Source: Winogradskyella ludwigii
GTDB taxonomy: Bacteria > Bacteroidota > Bacteroidia > Flavobacteriales > Flavobacteriaceae
Assembly: GCF_013403985.1 (NCBI RefSeq)
Contig: NZ_JABFDF010000003.1
Coordinates: 1 to 64,000, forward strand
Reading direction: 5' to 3'
DNA length: 64,000 nucleotides
Each line of letters begins with the position of its first letter. Position 1 is the stretch's first letter. Below the pieces are notes generated by a model. It had not been told where the DNA came from, searched no databases, and saw only the letters and a list, made by a program, of their open reading frames with translations. Positions 25,299 to 34,884 of the stretch are shown in pieces. The translations under genes were made by a program, and so were the position numbers.

Positions 25299-26129
25299 TT
25301 AAAGTTTAAATGTTACCACAGGTAGTTTAGAATGATTAACTACTTCCTCAGAAATACTACCTTCAAAGAAATGACTTAATCCTGTTCTTCCACGTGTAAT
25401 CATTGCTAAAGCATCTGCTTTATGTATGGTAGAATATGCTAAAACACCATCTTCTACGCTATGATCTGAAATACGAGCAATATTTACATCTGATTCTTTT
25501 AAATCTGCTAATTCTAAAAACTTAGCGATTTTTTCATCAATTTCAAACGTACTAAAGAAACCTAAGTTTGGTAAGTTAATATGAAGTAATGTTGTTTTTG
25601 TACTTAATTCAGCTAGTACTTTTAAAGCATTTTTCACAGCAGGAATACTATCTTCAGTAAAATCTGTTGCCATCACAACATGTTCAAAATTTATAGAATT
25701 TGGTTTAGACTTAACTACTAATACCGGAGTTTTGCTATAACGTACAACTTTCTCTGTGTTTGATCCTGTAAATATGCCATCGTGATTACTATGTCCTCTA
25801 GACCCCATTACTATTAGGTCTGCTTTGTTTTCAAGAGCAACTTCTGCAACTTCTTTTAAAACTTTGTGATATTTTATTAAAGAAGTAACATTTACACCTT
25901 CTAAGTATGGTTTATCTAAAAAAGCAGAAAAGTTTCTGTTTGTTACCATCATCATAAATGCATTTTCCTCATTTCGCTCTTCAGTCGAAGCAGAAAAAAT
26001 GGATTCAGACATTTCTAACATGTGCATAACAATTAATTCTGAATTATGCTTTTTTGCTAATGCAGCAGCAGTTTCTAAAGCAAATTCTGAATGTTTTGAA
26101 AAATCGACAGGAACTATTATTCTTTTCAT
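25299..26129 (-). CDS. Universal stress protein with two UspA domains
   Basis: A 276-aa tandem UspA protein. Domain 1 (about 1-145) has the ATP-binding loop MGSRGHSNHDGIFTGSNTEKV. Domain 2 (about 150-276) has the degenerate counterpart ITRGRTGLSHFFEGSISEEVV. The start MKRIIVPVDFSKHSEFALETAAALA is typical. Such proteins respond to starvation, redox or low oxygen. Transcribed together with pepT. Confidence 0.92.
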   Translation of the reverse strand: MKRIIVPVDFSKHSEFALETAAALAKKHNSELIVMHMLEMSESIFSASTEERNEENAFMMMVTNRNFSAFLDKPYLEGVNVTSLIKYHKVLKEVAEVALENKADLIVMGSRGHSNHDGIFTGSNTEKVVRYSKTPVLVVKSKPNSINFEHVVMATDFTEDSIPAVKNALKVLAELSTKTTLLHINLPNLGFFSTFEIDEKIAKFLELADLKESDVNIARISDHSVEDGVLAYSTIHKADALAMITRGRTGLSHFFEGSISEEVVNHSKLPVVTFKL

Positions 26130-26240
26130 GATATATTGGTTTTTATATGTGAAGTCAAAGTTAATAAATTCAATACTTAAAAAGAATGATTAATGACAGT
26201 TTCTGATAAAATTAATAGAGTATTTTAACGATTAGATTCT

Positions 26241-26248
26241 TACTTTTG
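26241..26248 (+). promoter_or_regulatory. -7 element for pyrD
   Basis: TACTTTTG matches the TAnnTTTG consensus 18 nt before the pyrD start codon; no -33 TTG at the right distance. Confidence 0.4.
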
Positions 26249-26266
26249 TAATGTTAAACTCCAGCC

Positions 26267-27295
26267 ATGTATAAAGCATTACTAAGACCCATTTTATTTC
26301 TCTTCGACCCAGAAAAAGTACACTATTTTACTTTTTCTTTAATTCGTAATTTATCTAAACTCCCAGGCTTTAAAAGTCTTTTTAAATCGCTTTACGTTAT
26401 AGAAGATAAACGCTTAGAACGCCAATTATTTGGACTCACATTTAAAAACCCAGTAGGTTTAGCTGCAGGTTTTGATAAAAATGCTGTGTTGTATAATGAA
26501 TTGGCCAACTTTGGATTTGGTTTTATAGAAATAGGAACGGTGACGCCAAAAGCACAAGAAGGTAATCCTAAACAACGTTTATTCAGACTAAAAGATGATA
26601 AAGGTATTATTAACCGAATGGGGTTTAATAACGAAGGGTTAAGCACTGCTATAACTCAATTAAAAGGCAATAAAGGGAAACTTATTATTGGTGGAAATAT
26701 TGGGAAAAACACGCAAACGCTTCCTGAAGATTACACCAAAGATTATTTAGAGTGTTTTAATGCGCTACATCCTTATGTAGATTATTTTGTGCTAAATGTA
26801 AGTTGCCCTAATGTTGGAAGCCATGCCAAATTAAATGATAAAGATTATTTGCTAGAACTTATAGGATCGGTGCAAAAAGCCAACAAAGCATTCGCAGAAC
26901 AAAAACCTATTCTTCTTAAAATTGCTCCAGATTTAAACGCCTTGCAATTAGATGAAATTATTGAATTAATGGCAGAAACCAATCTCGATGGAGTTATTGC
27001 AAGTAATACATCTATAGATCGAAGCGGTTTAAAAACGTCTGAAAAGCGTTTATTAGAAATTGGTAATGGAGGATTAAGCGGTAAGCCAATTAAAGAGAAG
27101 TCCACAGCAGTTATTAAATACTTAGCCGATAAGAGCAATAAAGCGTTTCCTATAATTGGAGTAGGTGGAGTGCATTCTGCAGAAGATGCGTTAGAGAAAA
27201 TTGAAGCAGGAGCAGATTTGGTTCAGGTTTATACCGGTTTTATTTATGAAGGTCCGTCTTTAATTAAACAAATTAATAAGGCTTTGTTAAAGTGA
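26267..27295 (+). CDS. pyrD: Dihydroorotate dehydrogenase, quinone-linked class 2 architecture
   Basis: A 342-aa membrane-associated enzyme of pyrimidine synthesis that oxidises dihydroorotate and passes electrons to quinone. The N-terminal helix (about 1-45) and [42 protein letters not shown] and [19 protein letters not shown] are class 2 features. The catalytic-base motif reads LNVSCPN, with Cys180 where E. coli PyrD has Ser; a Cys base is the hallmark of class 1 enzymes. I recall the same variant in other Bacteroidota but cannot check. A -7 promoter element lies in front. Confidence 0.92.
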   Translation: MYKALLRPILFLFDPEKVHYFTFSLIRNLSKLPGFKSLFKSLYVIEDKRLERQLFGLTFKNPVGLAAGFDKNAVLYNELANFGFGFIEIGTVTPKAQEGNPKQRLFRLKDDKGIINRMGFNNEGLSTAITQLKGNKGKLIIGGNIGKNTQTLPEDYTKDYLECFNALHPYVDYFVLNVSCPNVGSHAKLNDKDYLLELIGSVQKANKAFAEQKPILLKIAPDLNALQLDEIIELMAETNLDGVIASNTSIDRSGLKTSEKRLLEIGNGGLSGKPIKEKSTAVIKYLADKSNKAFPIIGVGGVHSAEDALEKIEAGADLVQVYTGFIYEGPSLIKQINKALLK

Positions 27296-27334
27296 TAACT
27301 CATTAAATGCGTGTCTAAAAAATAATACTTTCTA

Positions 27335-27952
27335 TTGAATTACGATATTCTTATATCATTCGCATTTGCAACATCTGCATTGGCAATTGCGCCAGGTCCA
27401 GATAACATTTATGTTTTAATACAAAGTATTACCAATGGTAAATCTTATGGATTGGCAACTGTTTGTGGTTTAATTACAGGTTGTATTATTCATACCACAT
27501 TACTTGCGTTTGGTGTTTCTGCAATAATAGCAGCCAATGAACATTTATTCTTTGGTATTAAATTGTTAGGTGCAATTTATCTTTTGTTTTTAGCTTTTAA
27601 AGTTTTTAAATCTGATAGTCAGTTGGATTTAGAATCTAATATTGCAACTAAAAAAAGTTTGAAACAATTGTTTGTTCAAGGTTTTTTTATGAATGTTCTC
27701 AATCCAAAAGTCACCATTTTCTTTTTAGCCTTTTTTCCTGGTTTTTTGTTTAGTGAAACGATGAGTACCGTTTGGCAGTTTTATATTTTGGGAGGACTCT
27801 TTATGTTGGTGTCTTTTGTGATTTTTTCATCAATTGCCTTGTTAGCCGGACAGATTAAAACCTATACCTTAAAACATAAAAATTCTGGATTGTTTTTAAA
27901 ATGGCTTCAGATTGTGGTATTTGTTGGGATTGCAGTTTTTATTTTAATTTAG
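27335..27952 (+). CDS. LysE-family exporter
   Basis: A 205-aa membrane protein with about six hydrophobic helices. The N-terminal motif ATSALAIAPGPDNIYVLIQSITNGKSYGL and NVLNPKVTIFFLAFFPGF are typical of LysE/RhtB amino-acid exporters. The start is a TTG at 27335; no in-frame ATG precedes the conserved N-terminus. The pyrD gene ends 39 nt upstream, so they may be co-transcribed. Substrate not predictable. Confidence 0.88.
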   Translation: MNYDILISFAFATSALAIAPGPDNIYVLIQSITNGKSYGLATVCGLITGCIIHTTLLAFGVSAIIAANEHLFFGIKLLGAIYLLFLAFKVFKSDSQLDLESNIATKKSLKQLFVQGFFMNVLNPKVTIFFLAFFPGFLFSETMSTVWQFYILGGLFMLVSFVIFSSIALLAGQIKTYTLKHKNSGLFLKWLQIVVFVGIAVFILI

Positions 27953-28035
27953 AAGAATCATTTAGGCTAATTATTATCTCCTTCAAATTTCATTTCGAAT
28001 TCAATTTCAATTTCAATTAATGTATATTTGAACCA

Positions 28036-28899
28036 ATGAATAAAGCGGTTAAAATAATAGAATGTCCAAGAGATGCCATGCAAGGCATTAAGGATTTTAT
28101 ACCTACAGAAAAGAAGGTACAGTATATTCAGTCGTTGCTTCGTGTAGGTTTTGATACTATTGATTTTGGTAGTTTTGTGTCTCCAAAAGCGATTCCGCAA
28201 ATGGTAGATACTGCTGAAGTTTTAGCACAATTAGATTTGAGTAAAACAGAAAGTAAATTATTAGCTATTATTGCAAATACTAGAGGTGCAGCTGACGCTT
28301 CAATGCATAAAGAAATAGAGTATCTAGGCTTTCCGTTTTCAATTTCTGAAAACTTTCAAATGCGAAATACGCACAAAACGATTGCGCAATCTGTGGTTAC
28401 ATTGTCTGAAATATTAGAAATAGCAGATAAAAGTCATAAAGAAGTTGTGGTTTACATTTCTATGGGATTTGGAAATCCGTATGGTGATCCTTGGAATGTG
28501 GATATCGTTGGAGAGTGGACAGAACGTTTATCTAAAATGGGAGTTAAAATTTTATCATTAAGTGATACTATTGGAAGTTCTGATCCTGAAAATATTTCTT
28601 ATTTATTTTCAAATTTAATTCCTGCCTATTCTAATATAGAGTTTGGTGCACATTTACATACCACACCAACCACATGGTTCGAAAAAATTGACGCAGCTTA
28701 CCAAGCGGGTTGCAGACGTTTTGATGGTGCCATTCAAGGTTTTGGTGGTTGCCCAATGGCAAAAGATGATCTTACAGGTAATATGCCAACCGAAAAAATG
28801 CTATCGTATTTTACGCAAAAAAAAGCACATAATCTCAATGCCATGTGTTTTGAGAGTTCTTATAATGAAGCGACTAAGATTTTTAGTGCTTACCATTAA
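28036..28899 (+). CDS. Hydroxymethylglutaryl-CoA lyase
   Basis: A 287-aa TIM-barrel lyase that splits HMG-CoA into acetoacetate and acetyl-CoA, the last step of leucine degradation. The start KIIECPRDAMQGIKDFIPTEKKV carries the Arg-Asp pair of the active site. FGAHLHTTP has the metal-binding His residues, and the signature loop FGGCPMA contains the catalytic Cys. Full length. A TATATTTG octamer (28023-28030) ends only five nt before the ATG, so the message may have almost no leader. Followed by a strong terminator. Confidence 0.9.
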   Translation: MNKAVKIIECPRDAMQGIKDFIPTEKKVQYIQSLLRVGFDTIDFGSFVSPKAIPQMVDTAEVLAQLDLSKTESKLLAIIANTRGAADASMHKEIEYLGFPFSISENFQMRNTHKTIAQSVVTLSEILEIADKSHKEVVVYISMGFGNPYGDPWNVDIVGEWTERLSKMGVKILSLSDTIGSSDPENISYLFSNLIPAYSNIEFGAHLHTTPTTWFEKIDAAYQAGCRRFDGAIQGFGGCPMAKDDLTGNMPTEKMLSYFTQKKAHNLNAMCFESSYNEATKIFSAYH

Positions 28900-28900
28900 C

Positions 28901-28935
28901 AAAAAAGTCCTAACAGTTTATGTTAGGACTTTTTT
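28901..28935. terminator. Bidirectional terminator between HMG-CoA lyase and the T9SS FG-GAP gene
   Basis: A perfect 15-bp stem AAAAAAGTCCTAACA / TGTTAGGACTTTTTT with a 5-nt loop between convergent genes. Confidence 0.92.
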
Positions 28936-28955
28936 GAACTTAAAAAATGTAAATA

Positions 28956-30404
28956 TTAGTTAAGAATTAACTTCTTAGAAACACTTTGATTTCCTGATGT
29001 TAATTGTACGACGTAAACTCCACTTTCTAAAGTGGTTAAATCTAAATTCTTTTTGAAAATTTTAGAAGTTTTAACTAAATTGGTTTCAAATACTTTTTGA
29101 CCTAAAGTAGAAAATATGGAAACCGTATGTGTTGTATCACTCAGTTTACTTTCATCATAAACTAAATTAACGATCTTGTTTGTTGTAGGATTTGGGTAAA
29201 TTAGTAATTGATTAGTAATGGTAAACTCATTAATACTTAAACTTTCCTGTTGGTTAGTATACACTTTTGTTATAGCATCACTGTTACTATTAAGACCCGT
29301 TAAAACAAAATCTAAATCTCCATCATTGTCATAATCAGACCAATCAGCAGCGCTAACGTATGTTCCGTAAATTCCTATTTCGGCATTTGTATCTTCTGTA
29401 AAATCTCCATTTGTATTTTTATAGAATTTAGCATAGGCATTGGTATTGGCATCTGCTCCAGATAGAAAAATATCTAAATCGCCATCATTATCATAATCTA
29501 CAAAATTTGAAGTTCCCCAATAAAGTTGTCTTAATGTAACTGCAGTGTTTTCTGTAAAGTTTCCGGTACCGTCATTATTGTATAATATTGTAGAAGGTAC
29601 ATAAGCGGAATTAAAACCTGAAATTAATACATCCATATCTCCATCATTATCATAGTCAGCTGCACTAGACGTTGAGAAATATACATCAGCTAATATAGTA
29701 GTGCTTTCCGTAAAAACAGCAGCTCCGTTATTAAGATATAGTTTTGTTTCTGGAGCATAGCTACCACTAAATCCAGTAAGTAATACATCTATATGACCAT
29801 CATTATTGGCATCAAAAATCGTTATATCATTGTAGGTACTTCCAAAAAAAGGAACATCAGCTTCTATAAAGTTACCGTCCAGATTCTGTAAATATAATTT
29901 TGCGATATAATTATAATTAGCATCAGAACCAGTAACTATTATATCACTTAGATCATCATTATTTAAATCTTCAATTTTCATTTTCCCATTGGATGTTCCA
30001 GGAATCGCTAAATCTTGTGTAGTATAAGAACCATTTCCGTCGCTTATATATAATATAGTGCTTTCTGTATTTTCAGCGTTTAATCCATTGATAATAAAGT
30101 CTGTAAATCCATCGTTGTTATAGTCTAATTTTCCAATTGATGAAAAATAAGAAGGATCAATAGTAATTGGTAATAGACCAATATTATCTGCTTGATAAGA
30201 ATAGAGTGCAGAGTAAGCTTCATAATTGACATCATATCCAGAGATTAACAATTCATCGTTACCAGAGTTGTCTATATTTATCCACTTAGCTTCTCCGTAT
30301 AAAATTCCTGTTAAGCTAACTTCGGTGTTTTCAATAAATTGTTGAGAAGTTGTGTATTGATTGTTTAATATGATGCAAATGGTTAAGAGTAATATTTTTT
30401 TCAT
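28956..30404 (-). CDS. Secreted FG-GAP/VCBS repeat protein with T9SS sorting domain
   Basis: A 482-aa exported protein. A signal peptide is followed by about seven repeats with calcium-binding-like D-x-[DN]-x-DG loops (DYNNDGFTDFII, DANNDGHIDVLLTG, DYDNDGDMDVLISG and similar), forming a beta-propeller-like structure. The last ~75 residues (from LLIYPNPTTN to SVSKKLILN) are a type A sorting domain for the type IX secretion system, so it should be released or anchored on the surface. An operator-like motif (30416-30438) lies 12 nt before its ATG, placing it in the iron regulon. Ligand unknown. Confidence 0.88.
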   Translation of the reverse strand: MKKILLLTICIILNNQYTTSQQFIENTEVSLTGILYGEAKWINIDNSGNDELLISGYDVNYEAYSALYSYQADNIGLLPITIDPSYFSSIGKLDYNNDGFTDFIINGLNAENTESTILYISDGNGSYTTQDLAIPGTSNGKMKIEDLNNDDLSDIIVTGSDANYNYIAKLYLQNLDGNFIEADVPFFGSTYNDITIFDANNDGHIDVLLTGFSGSYAPETKLYLNNGAAVFTESTTILADVYFSTSSAADYDNDGDMDVLISGFNSAYVPSTILYNNDGTGNFTENTAVTLRQLYWGTSNFVDYDNDGDLDIFLSGADANTNAYAKFYKNTNGDFTEDTNAEIGIYGTYVSAADWSDYDNDGDLDFVLTGLNSNSDAITKVYTNQQESLSINEFTITNQLLIYPNPTTNKIVNLVYDESKLSDTTHTVSIFSTLGQKVFETNLVKTSKIFKKNLDLTTLESGVYVVQLTSGNQSVSKKLILN

Positions 30405-30415
30405 AATATGTATAT

Positions 30416-30438
30416 TTATTTAGACTAAATAAAAATAA
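30416..30438. promoter_or_regulatory. Operator-like motif (Fur-like box) before the FG-GAP gene
   Basis: TTATTTAGA-N5-TAAAAATAA, with a 19-bp perfect palindrome TTTATTTAGACTAAATAAA at 30415-30433 inside it. It is 12 nt upstream of the start codon. One of seven similar sites in this region; regulator identity is inferred. Confidence 0.6.
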
Positions 30439-30451
30439 TTAAATAAGATTT

Positions 30452-30476
30452 AAAAAAACCATCTCTTTAGAGATGG
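30452..30476 (-). terminator. Terminator behind hmuY-like gene
   Basis: A stem CCATCTCT / AGAGATGG (30459-30466 with 30469-30476, 2-nt loop), followed on the minus strand by seven T (30458-30452). It ends the receptor-HmuY operon before the FG-GAP gene. Confidence 0.85.
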
Positions 30477-30513
30477 ATTTTTAAATAAAATTTAGATTTT
30501 TATAAATTTTAGA

Positions 30514-31701
30514 TTAGTTATCGTTTTCTAATAACTCATACTGAAATTGAGGATAACCTCTTTCTCCAGTTTCACTTTCTACCGCTGTAAATCTTAACTT
30601 ATAGTAATTGCTATCAGTATCTTTTACAATGTAATACCTATCTTCTCTTACTGAAGTTTCACCTGTCATGTAATCTACACTTCGCCAGCCACTACCAATA
30701 GTAGTACGATCTCCATAAACAAGACTAGATTCACTAATGTCACTGAAAGTAAAATTGGTATATGTTGGAGTTGTTTCATCTTCAACTGTAATTTGATATA
30801 AACTGGCACCTCCTAAAGTATTGTGTAATGTATAATCTGAATATGTTAAACCAGCGGCTAAAGTTCCCTGCAAACCATAAAAAGAGAATACTCCTCCTAA
30901 ATCAAGATCCCAATTAGCAGATTGTGGTTCTACACTCACAATTTGTTCATTTGTTAAGCTTATAGCTGTTAGATTATAGCTACCATCTTTAGTTACGCTA
31001 ATTTCAGAAAAATCATTAGTGTTAGAAAGTGAAGCATATTGAATAGTGTAACCGTTACCATCTGCTAATATTCTAACTTTCATGAAGCCTCTAGAGTCTC
31101 CTGTAGTGTTTATAGTACCGTTATTAGCTGTTGGGATTTCGTTTCCTAAATTTACAATATATACATTATTGTCGCTATCAGTGGTAGAAATTTGGTCAAA
31201 AGCAGTACCTGTTAATTCACCTTCTTTACTATCGGTAAAAGAAATACCAGCTTCTAAATTTCCGTATTGGTAATAATTTACGGGTAAGCCTTCCATTAAC
31301 TCGGCAACCGTGTTAACAGTTATTGTAGTTGGAGTAAAAGTTTGATCTAATGCATTTAAAGTTAAAGGTGTGGTTAAAGTTGTTGTCTCAGAAACCGTTG
31401 TGATGTCAGTAATTCCTTCTAATTCTGCAGCAGAGACTAATAATGAATTATTAAGATACACTCTATTTTGAGAACCGTTATATACGGCAATTTCCCATGA
31501 ATCTCGTTGAGAAGTTACTTGTGTACCAGTACTTAAATCTACATAGACACGGTTTGGTTGATTAAATCCTCCAACTTGAGGATCTATAATACCACCAGAA
31601 GCAGGAGGAGTTACAGGTGTTGAAACATCATCATCACTGCTACAACTTGTAAAAAGCGTAACACAGATAAATAGGATTAAAGTAAAAGACTTGTTTGTCA
31701 T
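30514..31701 (-). CDS. HmuY-family heme-binding lipoprotein
   Basis: A 395-aa lipoprotein (lipobox LFTSC, Cys20). It has the HmuY-like start of the mature domain: VYVDLSTGTQVTSQRDSWEIAVYNGSQNRVYLNNS, a beta-rich fold that binds heme at the surface and hands it to an HmuR-type receptor. It is longer than Porphyromonas HmuY (about 216 aa) and may hold a second domain (about 205-390). The receptor gene ends 5 nt upstream of its start, so both are in one operon. The heme ligand residues cannot be assigned by eye. Confidence 0.82.
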   Translation of the reverse strand: MTNKSFTLILFICVTLFTSCSSDDDVSTPVTPPASGGIIDPQVGGFNQPNRVYVDLSTGTQVTSQRDSWEIAVYNGSQNRVYLNNSLLVSAAELEGITDITTVSETTTLTTPLTLNALDQTFTPTTITVNTVAELMEGLPVNYYQYGNLEAGISFTDSKEGELTGTAFDQISTTDSDNNVYIVNLGNEIPTANNGTINTTGDSRGFMKVRILADGNGYTIQYASLSNTNDFSEISVTKDGSYNLTAISLTNEQIVSVEPQSANWDLDLGGVFSFYGLQGTLAAGLTYSDYTLHNTLGGASLYQITVEDETTPTYTNFTFSDISESSLVYGDRTTIGSGWRSVDYMTGETSVREDRYYIVKDTDSNYYKLRFTAVESETGERGYPQFQYELLENDN

Positions 31702-31706
31702 AATTG

Positions 31707-33857
31707 TTAGTGTTTAAAGTTTAAATTATATGAAAGTTTTAAAAAATAAGATCGGCCATTACCGATTAATTGAGATGTTGATGTTGAGCTTGTATGCGCT
31801 CCAGATGAGGCAGCAGTATTTATATTTACAACATCAAAAATATTTCTAGCTCCGAGAGTGGCTACTAGTTTAGAGTTTATTTGAGTTCGGATAGAGGCAT
31901 TTAACCACGTAAATGATTCTGTAATGCCAATGAATTGTTCTCCATCATTATTATTAAATATACCTTGAGTTTCTCCAGTATACTTTAATTGAGCAGAAAC
32001 AGTTGAGTTCCATTTTTTTATTTTATATGCTAATGACGTTTGTAAATTTAGACTCCATAAATAATCATCATTACCAGTTTCATTTTCTTGAATTTCATTT
32101 TTAACTCCAAGATATGTTCCACCTAGACCTATGTTCCAGTTTTTATAAATAAAACTGTTATCTAATGTAAAACCTAATCGGTTACTATAATCAATATTGT
32201 CTTGTGTAAATAGCGTTGTACCATTATCATCTTCTGCTGTTATGCTAGCAATTGCATCCTTTAAATAGATATGAAAAAAGTTAAAACTGGTATTTAAATA
32301 GCCTTCTTTAGCAATCTTAAAGTTATCTTTTAGATTCACAAATACAGAGATACCATCTTCAGGTTCTAGGTCTGGATTTCCTTGCACATTATGATTAGCA
32401 TCTACAAAGTAAAAGAAAAGCTCTTCAAAATTTGGAGCTCTATATGCTGAGCCAACGACAGCTTTAAGTTTTAATTTTTCTGAAAAATCATAATTAGAAG
32501 ATAAAGACCAAATTAAATGATTGTTAAATTGAGAGCTATGTGTAAATCTCGCACCAGGATTAATAGATAATTTTTTTGTTGGTTGTAGTTCAGTAATACC
32601 AAATAATTCATAATTTGTTATGGTGTTTTTCACAACTTCATTTGAGTAAGCTCCTGTAGCGTTGGCATCAAAACCAGATTGATTGGTAAATTCATATCCT
32701 AGTTGAAGATCTATAAATTTACTTTTAGAGATTATACTGTTTACAAAAGCTTTAGAATACCATACATCACTTGATTGACTTAAGGCATCTGTTTCTACAG
32801 ATTGAGTTGTTTGTTCTAAAATGTTGTAAATTAATTCTTTATAATGGCGTTTTTGATTCTGATAAGAAAATGAAAAATTATATTTTGTTGCACCATTAAG
32901 AGGTCCTGCAACATTTATATTATTGACCCATCTATTAGTAGCGTAATTTTGATCTAAAGCCGTGGGATTAAGTCTTCCATTTTCATATCTACCATTTACA
33001 ATTTTATTATAAATGTCTAAATCTTCATTGAAGTACTGTAATTTATAAAAGATATTATGCTTGCCTAAATTCAAATCAATATTAGCTGATGCTGTTATTT
33101 GTTCTTTAGGATTCCATTCTGTTCCTCTTAAACTATCATTAACAACAATATTATCTTGAATATTTACATAGTTCTGACCTTTATAACCGTTATAATAACC
33201 TGCAAAATCATTTCGAGCAAGACCAAAAGAATATGATAATTTTTCATTAACCTGATTAATAGCTCTGAAATTTTGGATGTGTTTACCTTCATCAAAAAAC
33301 TCAAATTCATTACCTACAGTTTCTTCCTGAAGTGATAACTGAAGTTGCCATCCTTCATCCTTTAATCCTCTTTTAGTAATAATATTAATGACACCTGCAA
33401 CAGCATTATCTCCATATAACACACCCATTGAGCCTTCAACAATTTCTACACGTTCTACATCATCAATATTTATTTGAGAGATATCTATATTGTTTCCAAG
33501 ACCATTATCGCTAATTATAGGAATGCCATCTACTAATATTTTTACATATTGACCATCTAGACCAAACAAACTAACGGTTGAGCGTCCCGTAGAAGCATCT
33601 GGATTAACTGTAATGTTTAGATTATTGAATAAGATATCTGCAAGATTTGAACCAGCGACATTGTCAATGTCTTTTCTACTGATAGTGCCTACTGTAAATA
33701 GTTTTTTACTTACAGACATCACATTGGTTTCTCCAACAACGACAACTTCCTTTAATTTTTCAGTTGTAACACTGTCCTTTTCTTTTTCTTGAGCTCCTAA
33801 GGTGGAACTTAAAAAAAGTAAAAAATAAATTAGATTTTTATTTTTAATTAGACTCAT
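31707..33857 (-). CDS. TonB-dependent receptor, heme-type (HmuR-like)
   Basis: A 716-aa outer-membrane receptor. Signal peptide to about residue 22 (LGAQ), plug domain (about 45-165; LDGQYVKILVDGIPI, VERVEIVEGSMGVLYGDNAVAGVINIITK), then the barrel. Because it is first in an operon with an HmuY-family protein, heme or heme-protein uptake is the likely role. The promoter region holds a -7 box TATATTTG (33882-33875) and an operator-like motif (33888-33910) over the -33 region. Confidence 0.88.
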   Translation of the reverse strand: MSLIKNKNLIYFLLFLSSTLGAQEKEKDSVTTEKLKEVVVVGETNVMSVSKKLFTVGTISRKDIDNVAGSNLADILFNNLNITVNPDASTGRSTVSLFGLDGQYVKILVDGIPIISDNGLGNNIDISQINIDDVERVEIVEGSMGVLYGDNAVAGVINIITKRGLKDEGWQLQLSLQEETVGNEFEFFDEGKHIQNFRAINQVNEKLSYSFGLARNDFAGYYNGYKGQNYVNIQDNIVVNDSLRGTEWNPKEQITASANIDLNLGKHNIFYKLQYFNEDLDIYNKIVNGRYENGRLNPTALDQNYATNRWVNNINVAGPLNGATKYNFSFSYQNQKRHYKELIYNILEQTTQSVETDALSQSSDVWYSKAFVNSIISKSKFIDLQLGYEFTNQSGFDANATGAYSNEVVKNTITNYELFGITELQPTKKLSINPGARFTHSSQFNNHLIWSLSSNYDFSEKLKLKAVVGSAYRAPNFEELFFYFVDANHNVQGNPDLEPEDGISVFVNLKDNFKIAKEGYLNTSFNFFHIYLKDAIASITAEDDNGTTLFTQDNIDYSNRLGFTLDNSFIYKNWNIGLGGTYLGVKNEIQENETGNDDYLWSLNLQTSLAYKIKKWNSTVSAQLKYTGETQGIFNNNDGEQFIGITESFTWLNASIRTQINSKLVATLGARNIFDVVNINTAASSGAHTSSTSTSQLIGNGRSYFLKLSYNLNFKH

Positions 33858-33874
33858 TCTATATAAATTTGTCG

Positions 33875-33882
33875 CAAATATA
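33875..33882 (-). promoter_or_regulatory. -7 element of the heme-receptor operon
   Basis: TATATTTG on the minus strand, 18 nt from the ATG. The expected -33 position falls in the operator-like motif and lacks TTG. Confidence 0.45.
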
Positions 33883-33887
33883 TAATC

Positions 33888-33910
33888 TTATTTTAATTCA
33901 TTCTAAATAA
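33888..33910. promoter_or_regulatory. Operator-like motif (Fur-like box) between divergent heme-receptor and DUF6607 operons
   Basis: TTATTTTAA-N5-TCTAAATAA, bounded by C and G that extend the inverted repeat. It overlaps the expected -33 region of the minus-strand receptor and could also serve the plus-strand operon that starts at 33960. Confidence 0.6.
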
Positions 33911-33959
33911 GAATAGTTTTTTTTAATTTTTTTCAAATCACAATAATAAAATCTAACAG

Positions 33960-34862
33960 ATGAAGAAATTCGTTCCAGTACTATCTATTATTCTAGCATT
34001 CTCTTTAAGTGCAAATGCTCAAAAGAAAAAGACACAAGATCAAGAATCCATTAAAGAAATGTGTGGTTGTTTTGAGGTGACATTTAATTTTACCGAAACT
34101 TTCAATTACAGTAATGATTCGCTTTATAGACCTTCAGAAACTAAGGTAGACAAAGGGTTAGAATATGCATTGGCTATTGAAGATGAGGATAATAAAATTT
34201 CTATTCAACACTTACTACAAGTAGGAAGACCAGATGATCCAATGATTATTAAACATTGGAGACAAGATTGGTTGTTTGAGAATCAAGATTTCTATATGTA
34301 TAACGGTGATAATAACTGGACGTTTGAAAAAAAATCTAAAGACGACGTAAAAGGGCAATGGACACAAAAAGTGTATCAAGTAGATGATAGTCCACGTTAC
34401 GAAGGCTCTGGAACTTGGGTTCATGTAGATGGTAAAAACTATTGGGAAAATATAACGACAGCACCATTGCCAAGGCGTGAATACACTAAGCGTAGTGATT
34501 ACAACATAACATTAAGAGGTAACCGTCATGAAATTACTAACTTTGGTTGGGTACATGATCAAGACAACGAAAAAGTAGTACGTGTAGCAGGTTCTGAAGA
34601 TATAATTTTAGCTAAAGAAAAAGGTTACAATACTTATAAAAGAGTTGATGAAAGCAGATGTCAGGCTTCAAAAGATTGGTGGATAGCACAAGAAGGAAAA
34701 TGGAAATTGGTAAGATCTAAATGGGATGATGTGTATGGAAGAGATAAAGATTTAACATTAGCGGAAAAAGTTGATAATAAAGTATTGTACAAATACTTAT
34801 TTGATGATAAAATTATAGAAACAAAAGAAATCAATAGTATTATAGAATCTTTTGTAAAATAA
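33960..34862 (+). CDS. DUF6607 family exported protein
   Basis: A 300-aa periplasmic protein with signal peptide (cleavage near SANAQ, residue 20). The composition is Trp- and Asp-rich (HWRQDWLFENQDFYMYNGDNNWTF) and the pattern fits the DUF6607 family as I remember it; no function is known. It is the first gene of a plus-strand run (DUF6607, ankyrin, DUF2271, PepSY flavoreductase, two small proteins), divergent from the heme receptor with an operator-like motif in the shared 102-nt gap. This suggests an iron or heme role; inference only. Confidence 0.78.
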   Translation: MKKFVPVLSIILAFSLSANAQKKKTQDQESIKEMCGCFEVTFNFTETFNYSNDSLYRPSETKVDKGLEYALAIEDEDNKISIQHLLQVGRPDDPMIIKHWRQDWLFENQDFYMYNGDNNWTFEKKSKDDVKGQWTQKVYQVDDSPRYEGSGTWVHVDGKNYWENITTAPLPRREYTKRSDYNITLRGNRHEITNFGWVHDQDNEKVVRVAGSEDIILAKEKGYNTYKRVDESRCQASKDWWIAQEGKWKLVRSKWDDVYGRDKDLTLAEKVDNKVLYKYLFDDKIIETKEINSIIESFVK

Positions 34863-34884
34863 GATTAAAAACAAACATTTATAC

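Noticed and set aside
27977..28020. Short ATTTCA tandem-like stretch before HMG-CoA lyase, considered as CRISPR or operator
   Set aside because: Unit length and spacing are irregular, no spacers, and it is plain AT-rich slippage-type sequence.
28643..28963. A 106-aa plus-strand ORF inside and past HMG-CoA lyase, as a possible frameshifted tail
   Set aside because: The lyase is full length in its own frame and the ORF runs through the terminator; it is an out-of-frame shadow.
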